DNA of 64,000 nt from Chloroflexota bacterium (GTDB lineage: Bacteria; Chloroflexota; Anaerolineae; J036; Brachytrichaceae). A program made the position numbers and the translations under genes. The DNA lies in NCBI GenBank assembly GCA_023382055.1, contig JAMCQN010000147.1, positions 35,899 through 99,898 on the forward strand. The letters are read 5' to 3'. The stretch's first letter is position 1, and the number at the start of each line of letters is the position of its first letter. Below the pieces are notes generated by a model. That model worked only from the letters and a program-made list of their open reading frames with translations. It ran no database searches and was not told where the DNA came from. Positions 34,278-44,490 of this stretch are shown in pieces.

Positions 34278-37187
34278 TCAAGCTTCCGCTGAACTGGCTT
34301 CAGCACCCACGCTGGAAAGGTTCATGGGTAGTTCTGCGCGCTGGCGCAAACGCCATACGACAGCGATACCAATAAGCGCCGAAAGCGCCACCACATAATT
34401 CAATACTTCCCAAAAAGTGCGTTGATTGCCCGTCAGCGGTTGAAGCACATGCGTTGTCGTCCCGCGCGCCCGTATGCTGAGCAGATCGAGATCCTCCACC
34501 GACCAGTCAACTGCGTTTTGTACTAATTGCAGACTGTTGAGATAGCGATCCTGGCTTAATTGCGACGACAACTGCAGGATCAAGTCGTTCAGGAACTCGG
34601 TGCTGCCAATCACCACCAGGCGCGCCGTGTCCGGCGACTGGTTAATGGCACTCGATGGCAGGATAGGTTCGGGCGTAGCTGTAGCTGATGCTGGCGAAGC
34701 GGCAGGCGCCGCAGTGGGTTTTACTTCCAATGGCGAAGGTTTACCTTTGAAGTAACTGTCAAAAACGCCTTGGACGGCAACCGCCAGTGGGTAGGATTGA
34801 GGTTGACCCTCAACCGCAAAACCTATGTTGGGATAAGCCTGGTAGTTCGGTTGTATATCGATATTGGTGCGCAGCCACGATTGCGCGCTTGAGTGAAGCA
34901 GGACTTCCGACTTGCGGCTTGCATTCCTGACCGCATCGAGTTCAACAGGAGATACCCAGTTCAGCGTCACTGCCGGAAGTCTGGACACGATAGGGCTTGC
35001 GGTGTCCATGGCATCCGGCCTGACATCCACAAAGAATGGATAATTGAGCGCCTGGATCTCCCGGACGGTTGCGCCATTGACATCTCTGCTCACTTGTGAA
35101 GGAAACGGCTCATTCTGGGTATCCAGTACCAGTGCATTGCTGACTGTGATTCCATAAGATGCGAGCATATCATCCAAACCGTTCTGCACCGGCTGCAAAC
35201 TGATTCCAGTCTGGCTTGGCGCAATCGTATAGTTGCCTGCCGCAACGATGACCGATCCGCCGCTCATCAGGTATTGATCGATGGCATAGCGTTCTTTGTC
35301 GGTCATATCACTCGGTCCGATGACCAGAAGGCTATCGATGTTGGGAGGAACCTGACCGGTGGATAGATCGACCGTTTGAACACTATAGTTCTGCTTCAAT
35401 TGATCCATGATGGATTGGAAACTCTCAGTACCGCCCCCACCCTGGCTATATGGATTCTGCGCGACTTGCGGCGGCGTCCACACGCCCACCACTTTGAGAA
35501 AACCTGACGTCGTGCGCTTTAGCGCAGACTCAATGGCTGTGCGAACCGACGCTTCACTGAAGTCTCCCGAAGGATAAATCAACTGTCCCTTGCCGCCGAT
35601 GACCATCAACATATTGAGGTAATACGTTTGATCGGAGAAGAGCGAAACGGGAGTGGGCTGCAAACTGAATTGCTGTTGCAGTGTGCTTCGTGTAAAAGCG
35701 CTGTTGGGATCATCCGGGTTCACCACCTGGACGGTGAATTTGCCACTGGAGTGCGCCTTGATGTCGTTTGCCACTTTCTCAATGATGGCCGGAGTATCTT
35801 TCAAGGACTGAGGCAGGGAATTCGGCGTATCGATAATGTAGAACTGGATAGGGTCCTTGATGGAGGCGAATACCGAATCTATACTCTGGAATCCATAAGC
35901 CACTTTCTTGACTGCACTGGTCAGGTCATATTCAAGGTTGCGGAACTGCACGTCAGCGCTGCCGTCACGCTGGGGGGTGACCTGTATCAGGTCACGGAAA
36001 TTCAGGACGGTATTCTGGTCGCCATAGCGCACCAGAATATCGAAATAAGTGTTGATAACGGAGGTTTCATACCTGCCAGCCACCTGCAATGGGGTCGGCT
36101 GGATACCGTAAGTCTGGCTGGCTTCCGCCGCGGCCGCAGTATCCTGGCTGGGGTCAACCACCTCCGCAGTGACCTTACCGCCACTGGCGATCTGGTATTC
36201 ACTGAGCATATCCCTGACCTGTGGAACCAGCGGTGCGAGGAGAGGGTGAGTATTCTGGCTGATGTACGCCCTGATCAACAACGGTTCCTGCAGGCTTGTG
36301 AGCAGGTTGATTGTTGCGGGTGAGAGGCTGAATTGATGCTGCTCCGTCAGATCGGCGCGCAACCCGGTCAGCGGCGCCACCCAGATATTCAACGCCACCA
36401 GATTCAGAGCCACCAGTCCACCGGTCAGGTTCATGTTTCGGCGGTACGTCAGAGTGCGGTCGCCGGTGCTCCAGCGTTTACGATCCAGCGAGAGCGTATT
36501 CAACACAAGAAAAAGCGCCGTCAGCGTCGCGTAATAAATCAGGTCGCGAATGTCGATGACACCGCGTTCGATGCTCTCGAAACGGCTGCCTGTGCCGATC
36601 GCGCGCAGAATGTCGCCGACCTGCCCGCCGACGAAATCAGTTAATGCGGCGCTGCCGACCAGGTAAAAAAGACCGCCGATGATCAGTGTTACGATGAGAG
36701 CGACGATCTGGTTATCCGTTCGTGATGACACGAACAGCCCGATGGCGGCATAAGAGGATGCCAGCAACAGTGCGGCGATATAGCCTCCAATGACCGGTCC
36801 GAAATCGAGGTTGCCTAGAATAGCAACCGTGATCACCAGCGGTAAAGTCAGAGCCAGCGCAATCGCCGCAAGAATGATGACCGACAGAAACTTTCCTATA
36901 ACTAATCTCGCGTGCTGGACTGGCAGCGTGAGAAGCATCTCCAGTGTGCCTGACCGCTGTTCTTCGCTCCACTGGCGCATGGTGAGTGCCGCGACCAAAA
37001 AGATCAAGAGTATCGGCATTCTCAGGAACAGCGGACGCACGTCCGCGATACCGCGTGCAAAAAACGCATCAACCCAGAAGAAGGTAAAGAGGCTGGCTGC
37101 AAGGAACGTGCCGATGAATATGAGCGCCATCGGCGAGCCAAAGTATCCCTTGAGCTCCTTACGCATTATGGCAAGTATTGGTTTCAT
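34278..37187 (-). CDS. Fused ABC-2 permease (GldF-like) and GldG-like auxiliary protein
   Basis: A 969-aa membrane protein. Residues 1 to about 245 are a GldF-like permease with six helices (KELKGYFGSPMALIF start, QRSGTLEMLLTLPV motif). From about 255 a second membrane helix and a large extracytoplasmic GldG-like domain follow: QFSLSPATINLLTSLQEPL, VVDPSQD, and GGSVIVAAG-type segments of the ABC_transp_aux fold. A final helix lies near 930-955. The two parts are separate genes in many bacteria. In Bacteroidetes, Gld proteins act in gliding, but here a general exporter is likelier. It starts 9 nt after the ATPase gene. Confidence 0.88.
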   Translation of the reverse strand: MKPILAIMRKELKGYFGSPMALIFIGTFLAASLFTFFWVDAFFARGIADVRPLFLRMPILLIFLVAALTMRQWSEEQRSGTLEMLLTLPVQHARLVIGKFLSVIILAAIALALTLPLVITVAILGNLDFGPVIGGYIAALLLASSYAAIGLFVSSRTDNQIVALIVTLIIGGLFYLVGSAALTDFVGGQVGDILRAIGTGSRFESIERGVIDIRDLIYYATLTALFLVLNTLSLDRKRWSTGDRTLTYRRNMNLTGGLVALNLVALNIWVAPLTGLRADLTEQHQFSLSPATINLLTSLQEPLLIRAYISQNTHPLLAPLVPQVRDMLSEYQIASGGKVTAEVVDPSQDTAAAAEASQTYGIQPTPLQVAGRYETSVINTYFDILVRYGDQNTVLNFRDLIQVTPQRDGSADVQFRNLEYDLTSAVKKVAYGFQSIDSVFASIKDPIQFYIIDTPNSLPQSLKDTPAIIEKVANDIKAHSSGKFTVQVVNPDDPNSAFTRSTLQQQFSLQPTPVSLFSDQTYYLNMLMVIGGKGQLIYPSGDFSEASVRTAIESALKRTTSGFLKVVGVWTPPQVAQNPYSQGGGGTESFQSIMDQLKQNYSVQTVDLSTGQVPPNIDSLLVIGPSDMTDKERYAIDQYLMSGGSVIVAAGNYTIAPSQTGISLQPVQNGLDDMLASYGITVSNALVLDTQNEPFPSQVSRDVNGATVREIQALNYPFFVDVRPDAMDTASPIVSRLPAVTLNWVSPVELDAVRNASRKSEVLLHSSAQSWLRTNIDIQPNYQAYPNIGFAVEGQPQSYPLAVAVQGVFDSYFKGKPSPLEVKPTAAPAASPASATATPEPILPSSAINQSPDTARLVVIGSTEFLNDLILQLSSQLSQDRYLNSLQLVQNAVDWSVEDLDLLSIRARGTTTHVLQPLTGNQRTFWEVLNYVVALSALIGIAVVWRLRQRAELPMNLSSVGAEASSAEA

Positions 37188-37196
37188 GGCATTCTG

Positions 37197-38150
37197 CTAA
37201 TTAGTCGTATCCTCTTCAGACTCGGCGACCAGCTCCGAGGTTGCCAACTCGTTGAATACGGTCTCCAGCGTGCGGGCATCGCGCCGCAACTCGCGTAAAG
37301 GCCAATTATTGTTTCTCGCGGCGTCATACAGAGCCGGACAGATATCTGCGCCAGTCCGGCCATAAACGCGATAACTCTGGCTTCCGTTTTTGAGATCGAC
37401 GGCTTCCACACGCTGGATGATCGGCAGTTGCAATAACACGGATTCAAGGTTGCTGATCTTTTTCTGCAGCACCAGGACGGCGTTGTCTGTGGCCTCCAGT
37501 TCCGCCAGGCGTGCGTCCGCCCGTATCAGACCATTCATGATGATGATGACACGATCGCACAAGGCCTCAACTTCAGGCAGGATGTGGCTTGAGAATAGAA
37601 TCGTACTGTGCCGGGACATCCGCCGAATCAGGCTGCGTATTTCGACGATCTGTGTAGGGTCAAGACCGACAGTCGGTTCATCGAGGATCAACAGCCTCGG
37701 TTTGTGCAGGATAGCCTGCGCCAGCCCAACCCGCTGCCGCAGGCCTTTGCTGAGCTTTCCGATGGGGCGAGTCAGGTATTCAGTAAGCGAAGTCGCACGA
37801 ACTGCCTCAGAGATGTCGGTAAGTTGCCTTTCTGCCGGTATCTCCCTGAGTTCGGCGATCATTTTGAGGTAGTCCTGTACGCTCAGCTCCGGGTAAAGCG
37901 GGGCGTTTTCGGGCAGATAGCCGATGCGCGTCTGCACATCACGCGGTCGAGTAAGTACATCAATGCCATCCACCTCAACTTCACCTTCGTCAGGCTGCAG
38001 GTATCCGGTCAGTATCTTGATCATCGTCGTTTTACCGGCGCCGTTAGGGCCCAGCAGCCCGACGATCTCACCCTCTTCAACATTGAAAGTGGCGTCGCGC
38101 AAAGCGCGCACTTCGCCATATGACTTGCTCAAGCCCTCAGCTTTTATCAT
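37197..38150 (-). CDS. ABC-2 type transporter ATP-binding protein (GldA-like)
   Basis: ATPase of the exporter, 317 aa. The Walker A is GPNGAGKTT, signature LSKGLRQRVGLA, Walker B LLILDEPTVGLDP, and the switch His follows in LFSSHIL. The C-terminal extension (about 220-317) is typical of ABC-2 exporters. The ATG at 38150 has GAGGGG about 8 nt upstream; an earlier in-frame ATG adds 22 unsupported residues. It heads the three-gene operon (ATPase, permease-GldG fusion, DUF4340). Confidence 0.92.
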   Translation of the reverse strand: MIKAEGLSKSYGEVRALRDATFNVEEGEIVGLLGPNGAGKTTMIKILTGYLQPDEGEVEVDGIDVLTRPRDVQTRIGYLPENAPLYPELSVQDYLKMIAELREIPAERQLTDISEAVRATSLTEYLTRPIGKLSKGLRQRVGLAQAILHKPRLLILDEPTVGLDPTQIVEIRSLIRRMSRHSTILFSSHILPEVEALCDRVIIIMNGLIRADARLAELEATDNAVLVLQKKISNLESVLLQLPIIQRVEAVDLKNGSQSYRVYGRTGADICPALYDAARNNNWPLRELRRDARTLETVFNELATSELVAESEEDTTN

Positions 38151-38280
38151 GCAGCATCCCCTCCGCTGTCGGTACTCGTCGATATCGCTAAGTTGGGCAT
38201 TATATTCACCAAACAAAAGCTGTGATTTAGTACAACCTTAGCGTTCTCTTAGCTTTCGCATGCAAAGTGTCAGTAATACG

Positions 38281-38323
38281 TGTGACAAAAGTCACTTGTA
38301 TTGCATAAATATCATGCTATATA
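38281..38323 (+). promoter_or_regulatory. gltB promoter with CRP/FNR-type box
   Basis: TGTGA-N6-TCACT at 38281-38296 is a near-perfect CRP/FNR-family palindrome, extended outwards by AATAC and GTATT arms. A TATATA -10 lies at 38318-38323. With a start near 38330 the box is centred at about -41.5, the class II activator position. The -35 (near CTTGTA) is poor, as expected for an activated promoter. It also lies upstream of the divergent ABC operon. Confidence 0.6.
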
Positions 38324-38398
38324 TGCTTCCTTAAGCGGAGCCCCCTTCGCCCGAGCCAAGATGCTCCAGGCAATTGCATTCTCCAGGATGAGAGAGCG

Positions 38399-41300
38399 GT
38401 GACCGTATCCAGGTTACCAACTGATCGTTTAATCGTTCTTATGGAAGATACACAATACCGATCTCAGTTTCCGCAGGCAGAAGGGCTCTACGACCCTAAA
38501 TTTGAGCACGATGCGTGCGGCGTAGGCTTGATCTCCAATATCAAAGGGCGGCAGTCGCACGATATCGTTCGCATGGGCCTTGAGATGCTGGTGAACCTCA
38601 GTCACCGCGGCGCGGTTGGCAGCGACCCCGAAACTGGCGACGGCGCCGGCATACTCATGCAAATCCCGCACCAGTACCTGAAGGAACAATGCGCGGACGT
38701 GGGTATTCATCTCCCACAACCGGGGCAGTATGCGGTTGGCATGCTGTACACGCCACGTGATAATCCTGGGCGCTCCATGGAAATCTTCGAGAAATCACTC
38801 CGCGACGAGGACTTTAGGGTATTGGGCTGGCGCCGGGTTCCCACTGAACCTCTTGCAGTGGGGGTGACTGCGCGCAGCACAGTCCCGGAGGTAATGCAGG
38901 TATTCGTATCAAATCCTGGCGTCGACTACCTGACTTTTGAACGACAGATGTTTATAGCCAGGCGCGTCGCCGAAAACGCGGCCCTGAGAGAAGGCGGTAT
39001 CGTAGCTGATCGTTTCTATATACCGAGTCTGGGCAGCCACACGATTGTTTATAAAGGGATGATGATGGCCCATCAGTTGGGTCAGTTTTATCCTGAGCTG
39101 AACGATGAACAAGTTTCATCGGCTGTAGCCATCGTGCATGCGCGCTACAGCACGAATACTTTCCCCAGTTGGCCGCTCGCCCAGCCATTCAGGGCTATGT
39201 GTCATAACGGCGAGATCAACACGCTTCGCGGGAATATCAATAAACTGCTGGCTCGACGGTCGATGCTGGCGACAAAAGCATTCGGCGACGACATAAAGAA
39301 GTTGATGCCCATCATAATCGAGGGCATGAGCGACTCGGCATGCTTCGACAACATGCTCGAGATGCTCTACCTGGGTGGACGCAGCCTGCCTCACTCCATT
39401 TTGATGATGATCCCGGAAGCCTGGGGCGACAAATACTATATGGGCCATGACCGGCGCGGTTTCTATGAGTATCACGCCAATATCATGGAACCCTGGGATG
39501 GGCCAGCGGCGATCCTGTTCACGGACGGGATCCAATCCGGTGGCATTCTGGACCGCAATGGTCTGCGGCCGTTGCGCTATACCATTACAAAGAATGACCT
39601 GCTCGTGCTGGGTTCCGAAACCGGTGCGCTGGAAATTGAGACCGAGGACATTATCCAGCGCGGCCGTCTCCGTCCCGGCAAGATGATGATCGTGGATGTC
39701 GCCAAACAACGCGTTTTCAACAACGACGAGGTGAAGGCGGATATATGCCGTCAGCAGCACTACCGGCGTTGGGTGACGGCCAACCATATCGAGTTCCAGG
39801 GATTCGGTATTGGAGCAGGCGCAACGGACTATGACGCAGAGACATTGCTGACCCGCCAGATTGCATTTGGCTATACCCGCGAGGACCTGAACATCCTGAT
39901 CAGGCCCATGACATCGACCGCGACCGAACCGATCGGCTCAATGGGCAACGACACGCCGTTGGCAGTGCTATCGGATCAACCTCAACTGGTCTTCAGCTAC
40001 TTCAAACAGATCTTTGCGCAAGTCACCAATCCACCGATAGACCCGATTCGCGAGCGACTGGTCATGTCATTGACGACCTTCCTGGGCGGCGAAGGCAATA
40101 TTCTCGAAGAAAAACCGGATCATGCCCGGCGACTCAAACTCCGTGCGCCCATCCTGACAACAGCCGACCTGGAGCGCATAAGAGGCTCGAAGCTGCACGA
40201 GTTTCGCGCGGTTACACTGGAATGTCTCTTTGACGTCAACCAGGGAGAGAGTGGGCTTGAGTTAGCCATGCAGGAGCTATGCAAACAAGCTGCCGATTAT
40301 GTCGATCAAGGCTATGCGATCATCATTCTCAGCGACCGTAATGTATCGCCTGAACGCGCGCCCATCCCCAGCCTGCTGGCAGTGTCAGGTGTGGCGCACC
40401 ATCTGATCAATGCCGGCGTTCGCAATCGTGTGGGATTAATCGTTGAAAGCGGCGAGCCGCGCGAGGTCAATCACTTTGCGCTGCTGCTGAGTTTCGGCTG
40501 CGACGGTATATGTCCTTACCTCGCCTTCGAGACGGTAGCCAGCCTGCACGCCGACGGCGAGTTGCCAAAAACGCTTACACTGCAGGATGCCATCGAGAAC
40601 TATATCAAAGCAGTCAGTGATGGGATTCTCAAGATACTATCGAAGATGGGCATCTCGACGCTGCGCAGCTATAACGGCGCGCAGATATATGAGTGCATCG
40701 GTTTCAACAGGGAATTCATCGACAGGTACTTTACCAAGACTACCTCGCGGATTGGGGGGATCGGCATCGAACACGTTGCGCGCGAGACGCTTATGAGGCA
40801 CAACCAGGCCTATGAGGTGCGCCGCGGCGCTGATCCAGCGTTGCGCAGCGGCGGTTATTACTCATACCGGATGGACGGTGAGAGGCATTTGTGGTCTCCC
40901 GAAGCCATTTTCTATCTACAGCAAGCCACACGCCAGGCTAGCGCGCCACTCTATCGCAAGTTTGCGGATGAGATCAACTGCCAGGATAATCGCTGGGTGA
41001 CGCTGCGCAGCCTGCTGGATTTCAAGACCGATCCCGCCGGCGCCGTTCCTCTCGACGAAGTCGAGCCTGCCGACGAGATCGTCAAGCGATTCGCGACGGC
41101 CGCCATGTCTTTCGGCTCGCTCAGCCGTGAAGCCCATGAAACCATGGCTATCGCCATGAATCGCATGGGCGCGCGATCGAACAGCGGTGAAGGCGGCGAA
41201 GATTCCGCGCGCTATGTACCGCTGGCAAACGGCGACTCACGCTCCAGCGCAGTGAAGCAGGTTGCTTCAGCTCGTTTTGGCGTTACGGCAGAATATCTGG

Positions 41301-43006
41301 CTAACGCTAAAGAGATACAAATCAAGATAGCGCAGGGCGCCAAACCCGGTGAAGGCGGCCACTTGCCGGGACACAAAGTGAATGTGGAGATCGCCCAGAC
41401 GCGCAACTCTACTCCCGGCGTCAGCCTTATATCGCCGCCGCCGCATCACGACATTTACTCCATCGAGGACCTGGCGCAACTGATTTTCGATCTGAAGAAC
41501 GCAAATCCAACCGCCCGCATCAGCGTGAAACTGGTGTCTGAGGCCGGGGTGGGAACTATCGCCGCGGGCGTGTGCAAAGGCCACGCCGACATGGTGCTGA
41601 TCAGCGGCGGCGACGGCGGCACAGGCGCAAGCCCGCTATCGAGCATCAAGCACGCCGGTTTGCCGTGGGAACTTGGGATTTCAGAGACGCATCAGACGTT
41701 GGTGAAGAACGACCTGCGCGGCCGCATACGGTTACAGGTCGACGGGCAGATGCGTACGGGGCGCGATGTCGCAATGGCTGCCATGCTGGGAGCCGAAGAG
41801 TTTGGATTCGGCACCAGCCCGTTGATCGTGCTTGGCTGTGTGATGCAGCGCAAGTGCCACTTGAATACGTGCGCGATGGGAGTGACCACCCAGAATCCGC
41901 TTTTGCGCGCGCGCTTTCAAGGTAAACCCGAATTCCTCATCCGGTATTTCCACTTTGTGGCAGAGGAATTGCGCGAGATCATGGCCGCCCTTGGCGTGCG
42001 CACAGTGAATGAATTAGTCGGGCGCACCGACTTGCTCAAGGTTCGGCCGAACATCACCCACTGGAAAGCCAAAGAACTGGACTTCAGCGTAATCCTGCAC
42101 CAGGTGGACGCGCCGGCGAACATTGCACGGTTTCGCGTCCAGGAGCAGAACCACAACATCGACAACGTACTCGATCGCATCCTGCTCGATGACGCCATGC
42201 CTGTGATTGAGTGCGGTAATGGTAAAGTGGAGAAGAGCTACAACATTCGCAATTCGAACCGCACTACGGGAGCTATGGTGTCCTTTGAAATAGCCAGGCG
42301 CTATGGGCACAAGGGACTGCCGGAAGACTCCATCACCTTCAGCTTCACTGGATCGGCCGGGCAAAGCTTCGGCGCTTTTGCGGCCAGGGGACTGTCGCTT
42401 CATCTGGAAGGCGATGCGAATGACTATGTAGGCAAAGGATTATCGGGCGGTAAACTGGTCATTCGACCTCCGCAACGCGCACACTTCGATCCGGCAGAAA
42501 ATGTCATCGTAGGAAATACGGTGCTTTATGGCGCGACTTCGGGCGAAGTCTACTTCAACGGCCTGGCTGGCGAGCGCTTTGCAGTGCGCAACTCCGGCGC
42601 GATCGCCGTCGTCGAGGGCGTAGGCGACCATGGCTGCGAATACATGACCGGCGGCACCGTGGCAGTACTCGGTCCTATCGGGGTGAATTTCGCCGCCGGG
42701 ATGAGCGGCGGCATCGCCTATCTGTATGACCCCACGCAGGATGTCGATGTCATGGTGAACCATGACATGGTTGATCTCGATCCACTCACCGATAGCGAAG
42801 ACGTAGAGCAACTGAAAGAGATGATCGAGAAACACTGGATGTACACGGGCAGCCCCCGCGCGCGTTTCATGCTGGACGACTGGGATATCGTGCGGCGTAT
42901 GTTTGTCAAAGTCTTCCCGATGGAATATCGACGCGCCCTGGGCCAGATGAAGAAAGTCGAGCGCGATGTGCGCCGCACCGAGGGCGAGAAAGTGGAGCAG
43001 GCATAA
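38399..43006 (+). CDS. gltB: Glutamate synthase, large (alpha) subunit
   Basis: Ferredoxin/NADPH-type GOGAT large subunit, up to 1535 aa, making glutamate from glutamine and 2-oxoglutarate. The N-terminal glutaminase cysteine is Cys40 in HDACGVG (Cys26 if the ATG at 38441 is used) after a short propeptide. The central and FMN domains include GGDGGTGASPLSS, and the 3Fe-4S cysteines are Cys1147, Cys1153 and Cys1158 (CVMQRKCHLNTC). The C-terminal GXGXG beta-helix domain ends the protein. The GTG at 38399 has a GAGAG upstream; the alternative ATG has no clear ribosome site, so the start is unsettled. gltD follows after 3 nt. Confidence 0.96.
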   Translation: MTVSRLPTDRLIVLMEDTQYRSQFPQAEGLYDPKFEHDACGVGLISNIKGRQSHDIVRMGLEMLVNLSHRGAVGSDPETGDGAGILMQIPHQYLKEQCADVGIHLPQPGQYAVGMLYTPRDNPGRSMEIFEKSLRDEDFRVLGWRRVPTEPLAVGVTARSTVPEVMQVFVSNPGVDYLTFERQMFIARRVAENAALREGGIVADRFYIPSLGSHTIVYKGMMMAHQLGQFYPELNDEQVSSAVAIVHARYSTNTFPSWPLAQPFRAMCHNGEINTLRGNINKLLARRSMLATKAFGDDIKKLMPIIIEGMSDSACFDNMLEMLYLGGRSLPHSILMMIPEAWGDKYYMGHDRRGFYEYHANIMEPWDGPAAILFTDGIQSGGILDRNGLRPLRYTITKNDLLVLGSETGALEIETEDIIQRGRLRPGKMMIVDVAKQRVFNNDEVKADICRQQHYRRWVTANHIEFQGFGIGAGATDYDAETLLTRQIAFGYTREDLNILIRPMTSTATEPIGSMGNDTPLAVLSDQPQLVFSYFKQIFAQVTNPPIDPIRERLVMSLTTFLGGEGNILEEKPDHARRLKLRAPILTTADLERIRGSKLHEFRAVTLECLFDVNQGESGLELAMQELCKQAADYVDQGYAIIILSDRNVSPERAPIPSLLAVSGVAHHLINAGVRNRVGLIVESGEPREVNHFALLLSFGCDGICPYLAFETVASLHADGELPKTLTLQDAIENYIKAVSDGILKILSKMGISTLRSYNGAQIYECIGFNREFIDRYFTKTTSRIGGIGIEHVARETLMRHNQAYEVRRGADPALRSGGYYSYRMDGERHLWSPEAIFYLQQATRQASAPLYRKFADEINCQDNRWVTLRSLLDFKTDPAGAVPLDEVEPADEIVKRFATAAMSFGSLSREAHETMAIAMNRMGARSNSGEGGEDSARYVPLANGDSRSSAVKQVASARFGVTAEYLANAKEIQIKIAQGAKPGEGGHLPGHKVNVEIAQTRNSTPGVSLISPPPHHDIYSIEDLAQLIFDLKNANPTARISVKLVSEAGVGTIAAGVCKGHADMVLISGGDGGTGASPLSSIKHAGLPWELGISETHQTLVKNDLRGRIRLQVDGQMRTGRDVAMAAMLGAEEFGFGTSPLIVLGCVMQRKCHLNTCAMGVTTQNPLLRARFQGKPEFLIRYFHFVAEELREIMAALGVRTVNELVGRTDLLKVRPNITHWKAKELDFSVILHQVDAPANIARFRVQEQNHNIDNVLDRILLDDAMPVIECGNGKVEKSYNIRNSNRTTGAMVSFEIARRYGHKGLPEDSITFSFTGSAGQSFGAFAARGLSLHLEGDANDYVGKGLSGGKLVIRPPQRAHFDPAENVIVGNTVLYGATSGEVYFNGLAGERFAVRNSGAIAVVEGVGDHGCEYMTGGTVAVLGPIGVNFAAGMSGGIAYLYDPTQDVDVMVNHDMVDLDPLTDSEDVEQLKEMIEKHWMYTGSPRARFMLDDWDIVRRMFVKVFPMEYRRALGQMKKVERDVRRTEGEKVEQA

Positions 43007-43009
43007 ACA

Positions 43010-44473
43010 ATGGACAAGACTACCGGCTTCATCAACATCACGCGCAAAACCGCAGGCAAGCAGCAGGTCGAGGAACGCATCAGCCATTACTCGGAATTCC
43101 GCCAGGGTTTATCGCCTGAGGAATCGCGCGAGCAGGCTGCGCGCTGCATGGATTGCGGTGTCCCGTTTTGTCATAGCGCGGGATGCCCGCTCGACAACGC
43201 CGTCCCCGAATTTATCGACCTGGTCTACCGCGACCGCTGGCGCGATGCGGTCAACCTGCTGCACCAGACCAACAACTTTCCCGAAATCACCGGACGAGTT
43301 TGCCCCGCCCTGTGCGAGGCCGCCTGCGTGAACTCAATCGACAGCGAACCAACCAGCATTCGTGAACTCGAACTGGAGGTCATAGAGAGGGCATTCGAAG
43401 AAGGTTGGGTGGAACCGAAACCGCCCTCGATCATAACGGGCAAGCGCGTGGCAATCATCGGTTCAGGCCCGGCGGGACTGGCAGCGGCGCAGCAATTGCG
43501 TCGCGCCGGGCACAAGGTCGTCGTTTTTGAGAAGGCCGACAAGCCAGGCGGCAATTTGCGCTATGGCATTCCAGACTTCAAACTGGATAAGGCGGTTCTC
43601 GATCGCAGACTGGATCAGTTGCGCGCGGAGGGCGTGTCGATCAAGTGCCAGGTTGAGATCGGCAGAGATGTGTCAATTGATTACTTGAAACGCGGCTTCA
43701 ACGCCATCTGCGTCACGGTGGGTGCGATGCAACCCCGGGATCTACTGATTCCAGGTCGCGAATTGAAGGGCGTGCACCACGCGATCGAGTATCTGACTCA
43801 GAATAACCGGCGCGTCGCGGGGCAGACCATCCCGGTCGAGCAATCGATCCTGGCGACTGATAAAGATGTCGTCGTGATCGGCGGCGGCGATACGGGCAGC
43901 GATTGTGTAGGAACAGCCATCCGTCAAGGCGCGCGCAGCGTCCAGCAGTTGGAGTTGCTGCCGCGACCTCCGGAAACCCGTCCGGACAACAATCCCTGGC
44001 CGCAGTGGCCCCTTATTCTGCGCAGCAGCACCTCACACGAGGAAGGCGGCAATCGGGACTGGTCCATCAACACAAACTGCTTCCAGGGTGAGGACGGGCG
44101 CGTGGAATCGATGGAATGTGTACGACTCGAATGGGCCAAAAACGCGGAAGGCCGAACTGTGATGACTCCTATTCCGGGGAGCGAATTCGCATTAAAAACC
44201 GACCTGGTGTTACTCGCTATGGGTTTCGTCCAGCCAGTTCATGAAGGATTGCTGGATAACCTGGGCGTGGCATACGACCAGCGCGGTAATGTCAAAGTAG
44301 ACTCCGAAATGATGACGAGCGTTCGCGGCGTTTTTGCAGCCGGCGATGCGAATACCGGCGCATGGCTGGTTGTCGGCGCTATCGCCGCGGGTCGCCGTCT
44401 GGCGCATCGTGTTGACCGCTATCTCATGGGCGAGACGGCATTGCCGGACACGATACTGCCGACGAAGCTATAA
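43010..44473 (+). CDS. gltD: Glutamate synthase, small (beta) subunit
   Basis: FAD- and NADPH-dependent subunit of GOGAT, 487 aa, that passes electrons to GltB. N-terminal 4Fe-4S cluster cysteines are in CMDCGVPFCHSAGCPLDN and CPALCEAACV. FAD-binding GSGPAGLAAAQ and NADPH-binding GGGDTGSDC follow, and the C-terminal GDANTGAWLVVGAI completes the FAD site. Starts 3 nt after gltB, so translation is probably coupled. Confidence 0.97.
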   Translation: MDKTTGFINITRKTAGKQQVEERISHYSEFRQGLSPEESREQAARCMDCGVPFCHSAGCPLDNAVPEFIDLVYRDRWRDAVNLLHQTNNFPEITGRVCPALCEAACVNSIDSEPTSIRELELEVIERAFEEGWVEPKPPSIITGKRVAIIGSGPAGLAAAQQLRRAGHKVVVFEKADKPGGNLRYGIPDFKLDKAVLDRRLDQLRAEGVSIKCQVEIGRDVSIDYLKRGFNAICVTVGAMQPRDLLIPGRELKGVHHAIEYLTQNNRRVAGQTIPVEQSILATDKDVVVIGGGDTGSDCVGTAIRQGARSVQQLELLPRPPETRPDNNPWPQWPLILRSSTSHEEGGNRDWSINTNCFQGEDGRVESMECVRLEWAKNAEGRTVMTPIPGSEFALKTDLVLLAMGFVQPVHEGLLDNLGVAYDQRGNVKVDSEMMTSVRGVFAAGDANTGAWLVVGAIAAGRRLAHRVDRYLMGETALPDTILPTKL

Positions 44474-44490
44474 CCGCAGTGCCCGGTTAT
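44470..44490. terminator. Short inverted repeat between gltD and dut
   Basis: ATAACCG (44470-44476) and CGGTTAT (44484-44490) form a 7-bp stem spanning the stops of the convergent genes gltD and dut. The U-tract is missing, so termination strength is uncertain. Confidence 0.35.
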
